This document shows positions 8,214 through 14,904 of a stretch of DNA of 64,000 bases, one piece after another (position 1 is the stretch's first letter; each line of letters opens with the position of its first letter). The notes beneath the pieces were generated by a model that was not told where the DNA came from, made no database searches, and saw only the letters and a list, made by a program, of their open reading frames with translations. Source of the stretch: Amycolatopsis sp. CA-126428 (lineage in GTDB: Bacteria > Actinomycetota > Actinomycetes > Mycobacteriales > Pseudonocardiaceae); assembly GCF_002904335.1 (NCBI RefSeq), contig NZ_PPHF01000016.1, positions 1-64,000 on the forward strand, given 5' to 3'. Made by a program: the position numbers and the translations under genes.

Positions 8214-9142
8214 AGGTCCTCCCCGGACCGGACGAGCCGCCGCACGTACGCGGCGGTCAGGCCGACCAGCAGCACGACCGAGACGACGGCGATCGCCGCG
8301 CCCTGGCCGAAGTCGTTGCGGCTGAAGGCACGCGTGAAGGTCCAGATGCCGAGCGTCGTGGTGCCGCCGCCCGGGCCGCCCTGGGTGAGGATCCAGATCT
8401 GGTTGAACACGGTGAAGTCCCAGATGATCGAGAGGATGGTGACCAGGCCGAGGATCGGCTGCAGGAACGGGACGGTGATCGTGCGGTGCACCCGCCACGG
8501 CCCGGCGCCGTCGAGTGCCGCGGCTTCGTAGTAGGAGCGCGGGATCTGCGAAAGTCCGGCGTGCAGGGTGAGCGCGGCGAACGGGACCGACTGCCACACG
8601 ACCAGCAGCCAGACGAGGGTGAACGCCGACGCCGGGGTCGTGGTCCAGTCGTGCTGGGTGAGGTCCCCGAACCCGAGCCGGGTCAGCAGCCAGTTCACCA
8701 CGCCGTAGCCGGGCTGGAAGAGCCACTGCCAGACCAGGGTGGACGCCACGTTCGGCAGGGCCCACGCCGCGATCAGGCAGAGGGTGACCGCCGTGCGCAT
8801 CCGGCGGCCCAGGCCGCGCAGCAGCAACGCGACGCCGGACGCGATCACCAGCGTGCCGGCCACCAGCGCGGCGCAGAGCCCGAGGCTGCGCCCGAGGACC
8901 GGGAGCAGCTCGGGATCGGCGAGGACGCCGGCGTAGTTGTCCCAGCCGGCGAAGCGGGTCGTGCCGGTGAACAGCGACCGCAGCCCGTAGTCCTGCAGCG
9001 AAATGACGACCAGCCGGACGAGCGGGTAGCCGAGCACGAGCCCGAGCAGCGCGGCCGCGGGCAGGAGCAGGCCGTAGGGCAGCAGGGAGCGGCGGCGGGG
9101 CGCCGCCGTTCTTTCCCGGGTGGGTGCCTTCTCGAGCAGCAC
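8210..9142 (-). CDS. Sugar ABC transporter permease (DasB/MalF-like)
   Basis: 310 residues, GTG start with a strong GAAGGAG site 8 nt upstream. MalF-type: a cytoplasmic N-terminus, six membrane helices, and the EAA loop YYEAAALDGAGPWRVHRTIT. The short periplasm-side QDY and W-rich segments are normal for the family. Downstream of the binding-protein gene, from which it is separated by a large hairpin at 9165-9210, and overlapping the second permease by 4 bp. Confidence 0.92.
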   Translation of the reverse strand: MLLEKAPTRERTAAPRRRSLLPYGLLLPAAALLGLVLGYPLVRLVVISLQDYGLRSLFTGTTRFAGWDNYAGVLADPELLPVLGRSLGLCAALVAGTLVIASGVALLLRGLGRRMRTAVTLCLIAAWALPNVASTLVWQWLFQPGYGVVNWLLTRLGFGDLTQHDWTTTPASAFTLVWLLVVWQSVPFAALTLHAGLSQIPRSYYEAAALDGAGPWRVHRTITVPFLQPILGLVTILSIIWDFTVFNQIWILTQGGPGGGTTTLGIWTFTRAFSRNDFGQGAAIAVVSVVLLVGLTAAYVRRLVRSGEDL

Positions 9143-9164
9143 GGGGACTCCTTCGCGGAACAGG

Positions 9165-9210
9165 GGCGGGGTGGCCCGGCGGGGACGGCGGTCGGCCGGG
9201 CCACCCCGCC
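9165..9210 (-). terminator. Intra-operon hairpin after the binding-protein gene
   Basis: Perfect 16-bp GC arms (9165-9180 and 9195-9210) with a 14-nt loop, starting 2 bp after the binding-protein stop codon. A hairpin here typically stabilises the upstream message or partly terminates, so that the abundant binding protein is made in excess over the permeases. Confidence 0.7.
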
Positions 9211-9212
9211 GG

Positions 9213-10487
9213 TCAGCGGGCGCCCAGCGCCTCGGTCAGGTGGGCGTCGAACTCCCGGGCCGCGTCGGCGATCGGCCGGCGTCCGGTGGCGATGTCGGCG
9301 AAGAACGTGTTGATGGACTTGTCGCTCTCGATGGTCGCCCAGCCGGGGGCGGCCGGAGTGGCGACGCTGGTCTTCGCCGCGGTGGCGAACGCGACGTCGA
9401 TCGGCGGCAGCGCCGGCGTGATCCGGTCGATCAGCTCGGTCGAGATCGGTGTCCAGCCGTCGATGCCGGCGATGGCGTCCCGCTGCACGGCGGGGTCCGT
9501 CGCCGCTTTCAGGTAGGCCAGCGCGAGGTCGGAGTTGCGGCTCTTGGCGGCGACGACGAGGTCCGAGCCGCCGAGGAACACCGGCTGCGTCTTCCCGGGC
9601 GTGCCGCTCGGGAACGGGAACGTGCCCAGCCGGTCCTTCAGCTCCGGCTTGTTCTTGAGCACGGTGTTGACGCTCGTGTCGAGGATGGCCGCGGCCCCGC
9701 CGGCGGAGAAGATCGCGGCCTGGTCGGGGGCCTTGGTGTCGACGTTGCGGGACGCGGGGGAGGAGTAGGCGTTCTGGAAGTCCTTCCACGCCTGCAGGCC
9801 CTTGAGCGCTTCGGGGCTTTCCAGCGCACCGGTCCACTTCCCGTCCTTCTGCGTGGCCAGCTGCCCGCCGGCGTCCCAGACGAACTGCAGCGCGCCGAAC
9901 CAGTACCGGCCGGGGAAGTGGAAGGCCGAGTAGTCCGGCGCCGGGTGCTTCGCCTTGATCTTGTCCAGGGCGGCGGTGAGCTCCGGCAGGGTCTTCGGCG
10001 GGTCGGTGACGCCGGCGTCGGCCCAGACCTGCTTGTCGTAGATCACCGCGCGGTTGCCGGCGAACAGCGGCGCGCCGTAGAGGTGTCCGTCCACAGTGGC
10101 CGGTCCGGCCAGGCCGGGCAGCCAGGTCTGGCCCGCGGCGAGCTCGCCGTGGTGCGGGGTGAGGTCGGTCAGCGCGCCGTTGGCGGCGAACAGCGGGACG
10201 TCGGTGTTGCCGATTTCGATGACGTCCGGCGTGCTGTCCTGGGCCAGTGCGGTGCTGATCTTCGTGTTGATGTTGTCCCATTCCTGGATCTGCACGGTGA
10301 CGTGAGCGCCGGTGGCCTTCTCGAACGCGGCGCCGATCGCCGCGGCGGCCTTGTCGCTGAGGTCGCCGTTCATCAGCCAGACGGTCAGCGCGCCGCCGCG
10401 GGCGGCGGGAGCGGGGGTGTCGGTGCCGCAGGCGGTGGCGGTCGCGGCGGCGACGGCCAGTACGGCGGCGAGGATGCGTCTGCGCAC
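9213..10487 (-). CDS. Sugar ABC transporter solute-binding lipoprotein (DasA-like)
   Basis: 424 residues from GTG 10487 (AGGAG site; 17 bp after the GH16 gene). VRRRILAAVLAVAAATATAC is a lipoprotein signal, with Cys20 as the lipidation site. The rest is a family-1 extracellular binding protein (SBP_bac_1): WLMNGDLSDKAAAAIGAAFEK, DVIEIGNTDVPLFAANGAL, WGALQF-type aromatic segments, and the family pattern LAYLKAATDPAVQ. It should capture chitobiose or a related oligosaccharide and deliver it to the two permeases; the substrate is inferred from GH20, GH16-CBM and the dre site. Confidence 0.92.
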   Translation of the reverse strand: MRRRILAAVLAVAAATATACGTDTPAPAARGGALTVWLMNGDLSDKAAAAIGAAFEKATGAHVTVQIQEWDNINTKISTALAQDSTPDVIEIGNTDVPLFAANGALTDLTPHHGELAAGQTWLPGLAGPATVDGHLYGAPLFAGNRAVIYDKQVWADAGVTDPPKTLPELTAALDKIKAKHPAPDYSAFHFPGRYWFGALQFVWDAGGQLATQKDGKWTGALESPEALKGLQAWKDFQNAYSSPASRNVDTKAPDQAAIFSAGGAAAILDTSVNTVLKNKPELKDRLGTFPFPSGTPGKTQPVFLGGSDLVVAAKSRNSDLALAYLKAATDPAVQRDAIAGIDGWTPISTELIDRITPALPPIDVAFATAAKTSVATPAAPGWATIESDKSINTFFADIATGRRPIADAAREFDAHLTEALGAR

Positions 10488-10504
10488 GGGGAGCTCCTGG
10501 GTTC

Positions 10505-11680
10505 TCAGCAGTGGCCGAGGTCGCGCCACTGGGCGGTGAGGCCGGGCTCCGAACCCTGCGTCCACCAGTTCGCCTGCCAGAGGTGGGCGTTGTGCTTCAC
10601 CCGCTGGCCCTCGAGGTACACGGTGCCCCAGTCCCATTCCGCCGCCGACGAACAGTTCGCGGGCTGGGTCGGCGTGGTGGGGGTCGTCGGTGTGGTGGGC
10701 GTGGTCGGCGTCGTGGTCGCCGGCGGGGTGGTCGGGGTCGTGCAGCCATTGACACTGTCCACATGGGACGTTCCGGCGGAGCGGTACTGCCCGGCCTGGG
10801 CGACGGCGTCGGCCGGGGAGACGACCTGGTTGCCGGCGTAGTAGGTCCAGTCGACCTGTTCGGTGTAGGCGCTGGTGCCGCTCGTGTGGCCGGCGGTGTC
10901 GATGAACCACATGTTGTAGTTGATCGACATCGGCGTGCGCGGGTACACCGGGTCGCCCTGCGCGTCGGTGGTGTGGTCCGCGGTGAGCACGCCGTCGATG
11001 TAGTACTTCACGTGCCCGCCGGAGACCTGCGTGACGATGTCGTGCCAGCCGGCGAAGCTGCGGTTCTGCGCGGTGGACGTGCGCAGGCCGTCCCACGTGG
11101 GGTTGTTCCAGTAGGTGTACCAGCTGGTCTGGTAGTTCGCGGTCGAGCCGCCCCAGCCGCCGTTGGGCAGGTACTCCGAGAAGTCCAGTTCGCTGTAGAG
11201 CGGGTCGCGGTCGTACCGCAGCGGGGAAATCGTGAAGTAGGTTTCGTTGACGTGGTCGCCGTCGGGGCCGCTGTCCGGCGCGTCGGTGAAGCGGACGCGG
11301 CTGGCGTACGTGCCTTCGAAGAAGCGCAGCTGGTTCTGGTACAGCTCCGCGTGGGTCGTGCCGGCGGCGCTGCCGTCGGTGGTGGCGGTGAGCTGGGCGA
11401 CGCGCTCGCCGTTCACGGCCGGGAAGCTGATGTTGCTCGTGAGCCAGCGCGCGCCCGGGACCCCGGGGCTGCCGACGTCGTTGCGCGTGGTCCACCCGGC
11501 GCTGCCGAAGGCCCCGTCGGTGGGTGAGGCGTAGTGGAAGTCGTCGAAGAGCACACCGCAGCCGGCGGCGGCGGATGCCGGGCTGGCGTCGGCCCCGCCG
11601 GAGAGGACGAGGGCGGCCGTGGCCGCGGTGGCGAGGCTCGTCAGGGCTGCGGTGGTGGTCCGGATGCTGCTGCGGGACAT
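10505..11680 (-). CDS. Secreted GH16-like glycoside hydrolase with chitin-binding CBM5/12
   Basis: 391 residues, ATG with GGAGGA upstream. Signal peptide (1-38, cleavage near ASA-AAG). A GH16-type jelly roll spans about 40-290, with the catalytic ExDxxE motif in SELDFSEY (E164, D166, E169). A Thr/Pro linker (about 313-338) leads to a C-terminal CBM5/12 (ChtBD3) module rich in exposed Trp (WDWGTVYLEG, LWQANWWTQGSEPG). GH16 members cut or transfer beta-1,3/1,4-glucans, and some fungal relatives act on chitin; a chitin-binding module plus the chitooligosaccharide operon suggests fungal-wall or chitin-glucan attack. First gene of the operon; dre-like site 40 bp upstream of the start. Confidence 0.88.
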   Translation of the reverse strand: MSRSSIRTTTAALTSLATAATAALVLSGGADASPASAAAGCGVLFDDFHYASPTDGAFGSAGWTTRNDVGSPGVPGARWLTSNISFPAVNGERVAQLTATTDGSAAGTTHAELYQNQLRFFEGTYASRVRFTDAPDSGPDGDHVNETYFTISPLRYDRDPLYSELDFSEYLPNGGWGGSTANYQTSWYTYWNNPTWDGLRTSTAQNRSFAGWHDIVTQVSGGHVKYYIDGVLTADHTTDAQGDPVYPRTPMSINYNMWFIDTAGHTSGTSAYTEQVDWTYYAGNQVVSPADAVAQAGQYRSAGTSHVDSVNGCTTPTTPPATTTPTTPTTPTTPTTPTQPANCSSAAEWDWGTVYLEGQRVKHNAHLWQANWWTQGSEPGLTAQWRDLGHC

Positions 11681-11719
11681 GGGTCTCCTCCTGGGGATGC
11701 CGTACCGCGGGGAGCGCCG

Positions 11720-11735
11720 ATTGGTCTAGACGAAT
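11720..11735. promoter_or_regulatory. dre-like DasR operator
   Basis: ATTGGTCTAGACGAAT matches 13 of 16 positions of the published Streptomyces dre consensus (ACTGGTCTAGACCACT), including the full core TGGTCTAGAC. It lies 40 bp upstream of the GH16 start codon, consistent with repression of the whole operon by a DasR-type regulator released by glucosamine-6-phosphate. Confidence 0.75.
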
Positions 11736-11761
11736 CAGGTGGCCAGTACCTTCCTCCCTGA

Positions 11762-11804
11762 CCATTGGTAAAGTCAAGGAGGCGGCAAAACTTACCTTTG
11801 GTAA
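11762..11804. promoter_or_regulatory. Second candidate operator pair (TTACC-N3-GGTAA)
   Basis: TTACCTTTGGTAA (11792-11804) is a perfect 5+5 palindrome; a close copy of it, ACCATTGGTAA, lies at 11761-11771, about 31 bp (three turns) away centre to centre. On the minus strand a TTGACT hexamer between them could be the -35 box of the chitin operon. This suggests a second regulator besides the dre-binding one. Confidence 0.45.
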
Positions 11805-11817
11805 TTTTCCGCGGTCG

Positions 11818-12765
11818 TCAGCGAACCCAGTGGCGGTAGGCGCCGAGGTCCACGTTGCCGCCGCACACGACGGTCACCACGTGCCGCCCGGCGAAGCGGT
11901 CCCGGTCTTCGAGGATCGCCGCGATGCCCAGCGCGGCCGAGGGTTCGGCCACCAGGCCGGCGTGTTCGAGGAGCAGCCGCATCCCGGCGATGATCGACGC
12001 GTCGGTGACGAGGACGGCGTCGTGCGCGACGACGAGGAGGTCGGCCAGGACCTCCGGGATCGGCCGCCGCCCGGCGACGCCGTCGGCGATCGTGTTCGTC
12101 GGGCCGGTGGTGACGACGCGCCGGGCGTGCCAGGAGCGCGTCATCGCCGGAGCGCCCGCCGGCTGGACGCCGAGCACCTCGGTGCCGGGCGCCAGGGCCC
12201 GCACCACGTGCCCCACGCCGGTCGCGAGCGCCCCGCCGCCGAGGGCGAGCAGGACCGCGTCGAACGACGTGGCGGCGTCCACCAGCTCCAGGCCGATGGT
12301 CGCCGCGCCCTCGCAGGTTTCGAGGTCCAGGCTGTCTTCGACCAGCCGGATGCCCTCGCGGCGGGCGATGGCCGCCGCGCGCTCGCGGGCCAGTTCGTGG
12401 TCCCCGTCCACCAGTTCGAGCCGGGCGCCCAGCGCGCGGATGCGGTCGAGCTTGGCCGCCGTCGCGTGCCGGGACGCCACGACGGTGACGTCGAGCCCCC
12501 GGCCGCGCCCGGACCACGCGAGGGCCTGGCCGAGGTTGCCCGCGCTGGCGCACACCACCGCTCCCGCGAGCCCGCTTGCCACCACTTCGGTGCCGCGGCC
12601 CTTGAAACTCCGCACCGGATTCGCCGTCTCGAGCTTGATGCTCACCGCACACCCGAGCACCGGTTCCAGCGCCTCGCAGCGGTACAGCGGCGTGTCCAGG
12701 AAGACCGGATCGATCACCTCGCGGGCCGCCCGGATCCGGGCGAGGTCGAGGCGCGTTTCCGGCAC
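11818..12765 (-). CDS. PLP-dependent threonine/serine dehydratase family enzyme
   Basis: 315 residues from GTG 12765. Fold type II PLP enzyme: PLP-lysine motif KLETANPVRSFKGRG, phosphate/substrate loop SAGNLGQA, and Gly-rich GGGALATGVG. Length matches the catalytic domain alone, without an ACT regulatory domain, so biosynthetic (allosteric) threonine deaminase is less likely than a catabolic serine/threonine dehydratase or racemase-like enzyme. Nine bp downstream of the VOC gene on the same strand. Confidence 0.88.
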   Translation of the reverse strand: MPETRLDLARIRAAREVIDPVFLDTPLYRCEALEPVLGCAVSIKLETANPVRSFKGRGTEVVASGLAGAVVCASAGNLGQALAWSGRGRGLDVTVVASRHATAAKLDRIRALGARLELVDGDHELARERAAAIARREGIRLVEDSLDLETCEGAATIGLELVDAATSFDAVLLALGGGALATGVGHVVRALAPGTEVLGVQPAGAPAMTRSWHARRVVTTGPTNTIADGVAGRRPIPEVLADLLVVAHDAVLVTDASIIAGMRLLLEHAGLVAEPSAALGIAAILEDRDRFAGRHVVTVVCGGNVDLGAYRHWVR

Positions 12766-12774
12766 GGCCGCAGC

Positions 12775-13149
12775 CTAGTGCGCGGGCTGGAACAGCTCCA
12801 CGAGGTTTCCGGCCGGATCGGCCAGGAGGATCTGGCGCCCGCCGGGGCCGGACACCACTTCGGTGCGGAACGCCACTCCCGCGCCGGTCAGCCGGGCGAT
12901 CTCCGCGTCGAGGTCGTCGAGCACCAGGTGGATGCGGTTGCGGCCGGCGGCGGAAGCGTCCGCGGGGGTGGCGCGCGCGCCGGAACTCGCCGGGCCGGAC
13001 AGCAGCAGCCGCAGCGGGCCGCGGACGACGTCGGCGAACGCGGGCGCCGCACTCATCCGCACGGTGAAGCCCAGGTGCGTGGTGTAGAAGTCGAGGGCCG
13101 CCTGGACGTCGTCGACGACGTACCGGACGCCGGCGTACTGCTCGCTCAT
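12775..13149 (-). CDS. VOC (glyoxalase/bleomycin-resistance) family protein
   Basis: 124 residues, ATG overlapping the stop of the ArsR-phosphatase gene (ATGA). It holds two beta-alpha-beta-beta-beta units: YVVDDVQAALDFYTTHLGF and IHLVLDDLDAEIARLTGAGV, ending LLADPAGNLVELFQPAH with the metal-ligand Glu. VOC proteins coupled to ArsR genes often act on organoarsenicals or bind small toxic compounds, but the substrate cannot be read from sequence. Confidence 0.9.
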   Translation of the reverse strand: MSEQYAGVRYVVDDVQAALDFYTTHLGFTVRMSAAPAFADVVRGPLRLLLSGPASSGARATPADASAAGRNRIHLVLDDLDAEIARLTGAGVAFRTEVVSGPGGRQILLADPAGNLVELFQPAH

Positions 13150-13883
13150 GGCCGGACCTCCTTGCCGGGCACGAGTTCCGGCAGCAGGTGCCGGACGCGT
13201 GTGTCGAGCTCCGCGGCCGTCTCCGAAAAGGAGCCCGGCTCGGGGATGCTCCAGTGGCGGCGCCGCGGGTGGTGCGGGAACTCGGGGCAGACCTCGCGGA
13301 CCTTGTCGCACACCGTGATGACGTGGTCGAACCGCTGCCCGGCGACCGCGTCCAGGTGCCGCGGCCGCTGCCCGCCGACGTCGATGCCGAACTCCGCGAG
13401 CGCCCGGATCGCGCCGGGGTGCAGGGCGGCCTTCGGGTGGCTGCCCGCGCTGGTCACCGTCACCTCCCCGGCGCGCCGCCGTCTCAGCAGGGCTTCGGCG
13501 ATCGGGGACCGGGCGCTGTTGCCGGTGCACAGGAACAGCACCGCCACCCGCCCCGGCGGCGGCGAGACTTCGGGGCGCAGCACGGGATCCAGTGTGGGAT
13601 CGAGGGTGGGATGCAGGGCCGCGCCGGTCTCGGCGAGCGCGCCCGCGCAGCGGTCGAGATCGAGGTGGTAGTAGCTGTCCCGGCCGTCGAAGCTGCTCCG
13701 GGTGGCCGTGACGAGCCCGCCGTCCCGCAGCAGCCGCAGGTGGTAGGAGACCAGGTTCTGCGGCTCGCCGACGCGCTCCACCAGCTCCCGGACCCGCAGG
13801 TCGCCGCCGGCGAGCGCGGTCAGCAGCGACCACCGCAGCGGGTGGGCGGCGAGGCGGACGAACACGGGCGGCTCGGAGGCCAT
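13146..13883 (-). CDS. ArsR-family repressor fused to a low-MW phosphatase / arsenate-reductase domain
   Basis: 245 residues, ATG 13883. Residues 1-95 are an ArsR winged helix (RVRELVERVGEPQNLVSYHLRLLRDGGLV). After a short Pro/Asp linker (LHPTLDPTLDPVLRP), residues about 113-245 form a low-molecular-weight tyrosine phosphatase/ArsC domain with the P-loop CTGNSARS (C-x5-R) and a downstream Asp-Pro-like acid loop region. There is no extra Cys pair typical of thioredoxin-coupled ArsC visible. The operator lies directly upstream (13897-13912). It heads a unit with the VOC and dehydratase genes and probably senses and detoxifies an oxyanion or thiol-reactive metalloid. Confidence 0.9.
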   Translation of the reverse strand: MASEPPVFVRLAAHPLRWSLLTALAGGDLRVRELVERVGEPQNLVSYHLRLLRDGGLVTATRSSFDGRDSYYHLDLDRCAGALAETGAALHPTLDPTLDPVLRPEVSPPPGRVAVLFLCTGNSARSPIAEALLRRRRAGEVTVTSAGSHPKAALHPGAIRALAEFGIDVGGQRPRHLDAVAGQRFDHVITVCDKVREVCPEFPHHPRRRHWSIPEPGSFSETAAELDTRVRHLLPELVPGKEVRP

Positions 13884-13896
13884 CCCCGGACAATAC

Positions 13897-13912
13897 ATCA
13901 ACTGGATTTGAT
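13897..13912. promoter_or_regulatory. ArsR-type operator
   Basis: ATCAA-CTGGAT-TTGAT is a 5-bp inverted repeat with a 6-bp spacer, the shape of ArsR/SmtB-family operators, 14 bp upstream of the ArsR-fusion start codon. It also touches the ATG of the divergent acyl-CoA dehydrogenase remnant. Confidence 0.75.
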
Positions 13913-14537
13913 GGAAAAGCTCGTTGAGCGGATGAAGGAGCTCGGCGTTTTCGGGCTCGCCGTCCCCGAAGCCTGGGGCGGCACGCCGGTTTCGGCCCGG
14001 TGCTACGCCGAGGTCACCGAGGAGCTGGCGTGCGGGTGGATGAGCCTCGCCGGCGCGATTCCACGTGTCGCGGGATCTCCCGAAGCCGGGGTACAAAGGC
14101 GTCGAAAGCTGCGAACTGTCCTTTGCGGACTTCCGGGTGCCGGCCGGGCCGCGCCGGCGGATTCGCTGCGGTACGCCCAGGAACGCGAGACGTTCGGCAA
14201 GCCGATCTGGCAGCACCAGCCGGTCGGCAACCTCCTCGCCGACATGGCCACGAAGCTGGAGGCGGCCCGCCGGCCGGTCCACCACGCCGCCCGCCGCTAC
14301 GACTCCGGTGAGCGCGCGGACCTCGAGGCGGGCATGGCGAAGCTCTTCGCCTCCGAGACGGCGATGGAGATCGCCCTGAACGCGGTCCGCGTCCACGGGG
14401 GCTACGGCTGTTCCACGGAGTTCGACGTCGAACGGTACTTCCGCGACGCGCCGCTGATGATCGTCGGCGAGGGCACCAACGAAATCCAGCGCACGGTGAT
14501 CACCCGGCACCTGATCCGGCGCCACCGCCTCGGCTGA
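13911..14537 (+). pseudogene. Acyl-CoA dehydrogenase remnant (deleted and frameshifted)
   Basis: Pieces of one acyl-CoA dehydrogenase appear in order but in different frames. The frame at 13911 encodes the N-terminal helix and EAWGGTPVSARCYAEVTEEL; near 14065-14160 another frame carries KPGYKGVESCELSFADFRVP from the middle beta domain; the first frame resumes with YAQERETFGKPIWQHQ, then VRVHGGYGCSTEFDVERYFRD and GTNEIQRTVITRHLI from the C-terminus. About 170 residues, including the FAD-binding middle, are missing. Intact family members have about 385 residues, so the gene is dead. Confidence 0.88.
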
Positions 14538-14817
14538 GCGGCGGAGCGAGCGTGGTGGGTCCGTGCCGACTTGGGGGGAGGGGAAGGCACGGCCCCACCA
14601 CGCTCTGCCGGGCGACGCGAGGTGGCGCCGCGTTGCCCGGCTGGTCCGAAGTGCCCTGGCGGGTCCGGTTTTGTGCCGAGTGGACCGTCCAGGGCGGATT
14701 GCCGCACTGGGGACGCCAAGTACCGACGTGCACCCATTGCCGGCCCCAGGCGTGGGACATCAGGACCGTGGGCCGCCGGCACCGGGGACAGGTCTGCGGC
14801 GCCGAATCGATGGACAC
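14500..14817 (-). CDS. Small putative zinc-ribbon protein
   Basis: Up to 105 residues from GTG 14817, which has a good GGAGGAGG site. The first 60 residues look like a real protein: TCPRCRRPTVLMSHAWGRQW, then QCGNPPWTVH, giving a CxxC pair plus a third Cys. The last 35 residues run through the 20-bp inverted repeat at 14548-14605 and look non-conserved, so the true C-terminus is uncertain. Same strand as and 87 bp downstream of the AfsR-like regulator. Unrecognised; function unknown. Confidence 0.45.
   Translation of the reverse strand: MSIDSAPQTCPRCRRPTVLMSHAWGRQWVHVGTWRPQCGNPPWTVHSAQNRTRQGTSDQPGNAAPPRVARQSVVGPCLPLPPSRHGPTTLAPPLSRGGGAGSGAG
14548..14605. repeat. 20-bp imperfect inverted repeat (possible terminator)
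   Basis: Arms 14548-14567 and 14586-14605 match in 19 of 20 positions (GAGCGTGGTGGG core) around an 18-nt G-rich loop. It lies 10 bp after the acyl-CoA dehydrogenase remnant, so it could terminate that transcript, or be a leftover of a mobile element. Confidence 0.55.
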
Positions 14818-14904
14818 CTCGTCCTCCTCCGGGCGGTGGGTGGTCGCGAGGAAGAGGATCGTCCACAGGGGACGCCGAGCGGACCGGGGAAACTACCCGG
14901 ATGG

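Noticed and set aside
10668..10735. GTG/GTC-rich tandem repeat as a regulatory array
   Set aside because: It encodes the Thr/Pro linker of the GH16 protein and is a common linker-coding repeat.
14548..14605. Insertion-sequence terminal repeats
   Set aside because: The arms are only 18 bp apart with no transposase between or beside them, so a hairpin/terminator is simpler.
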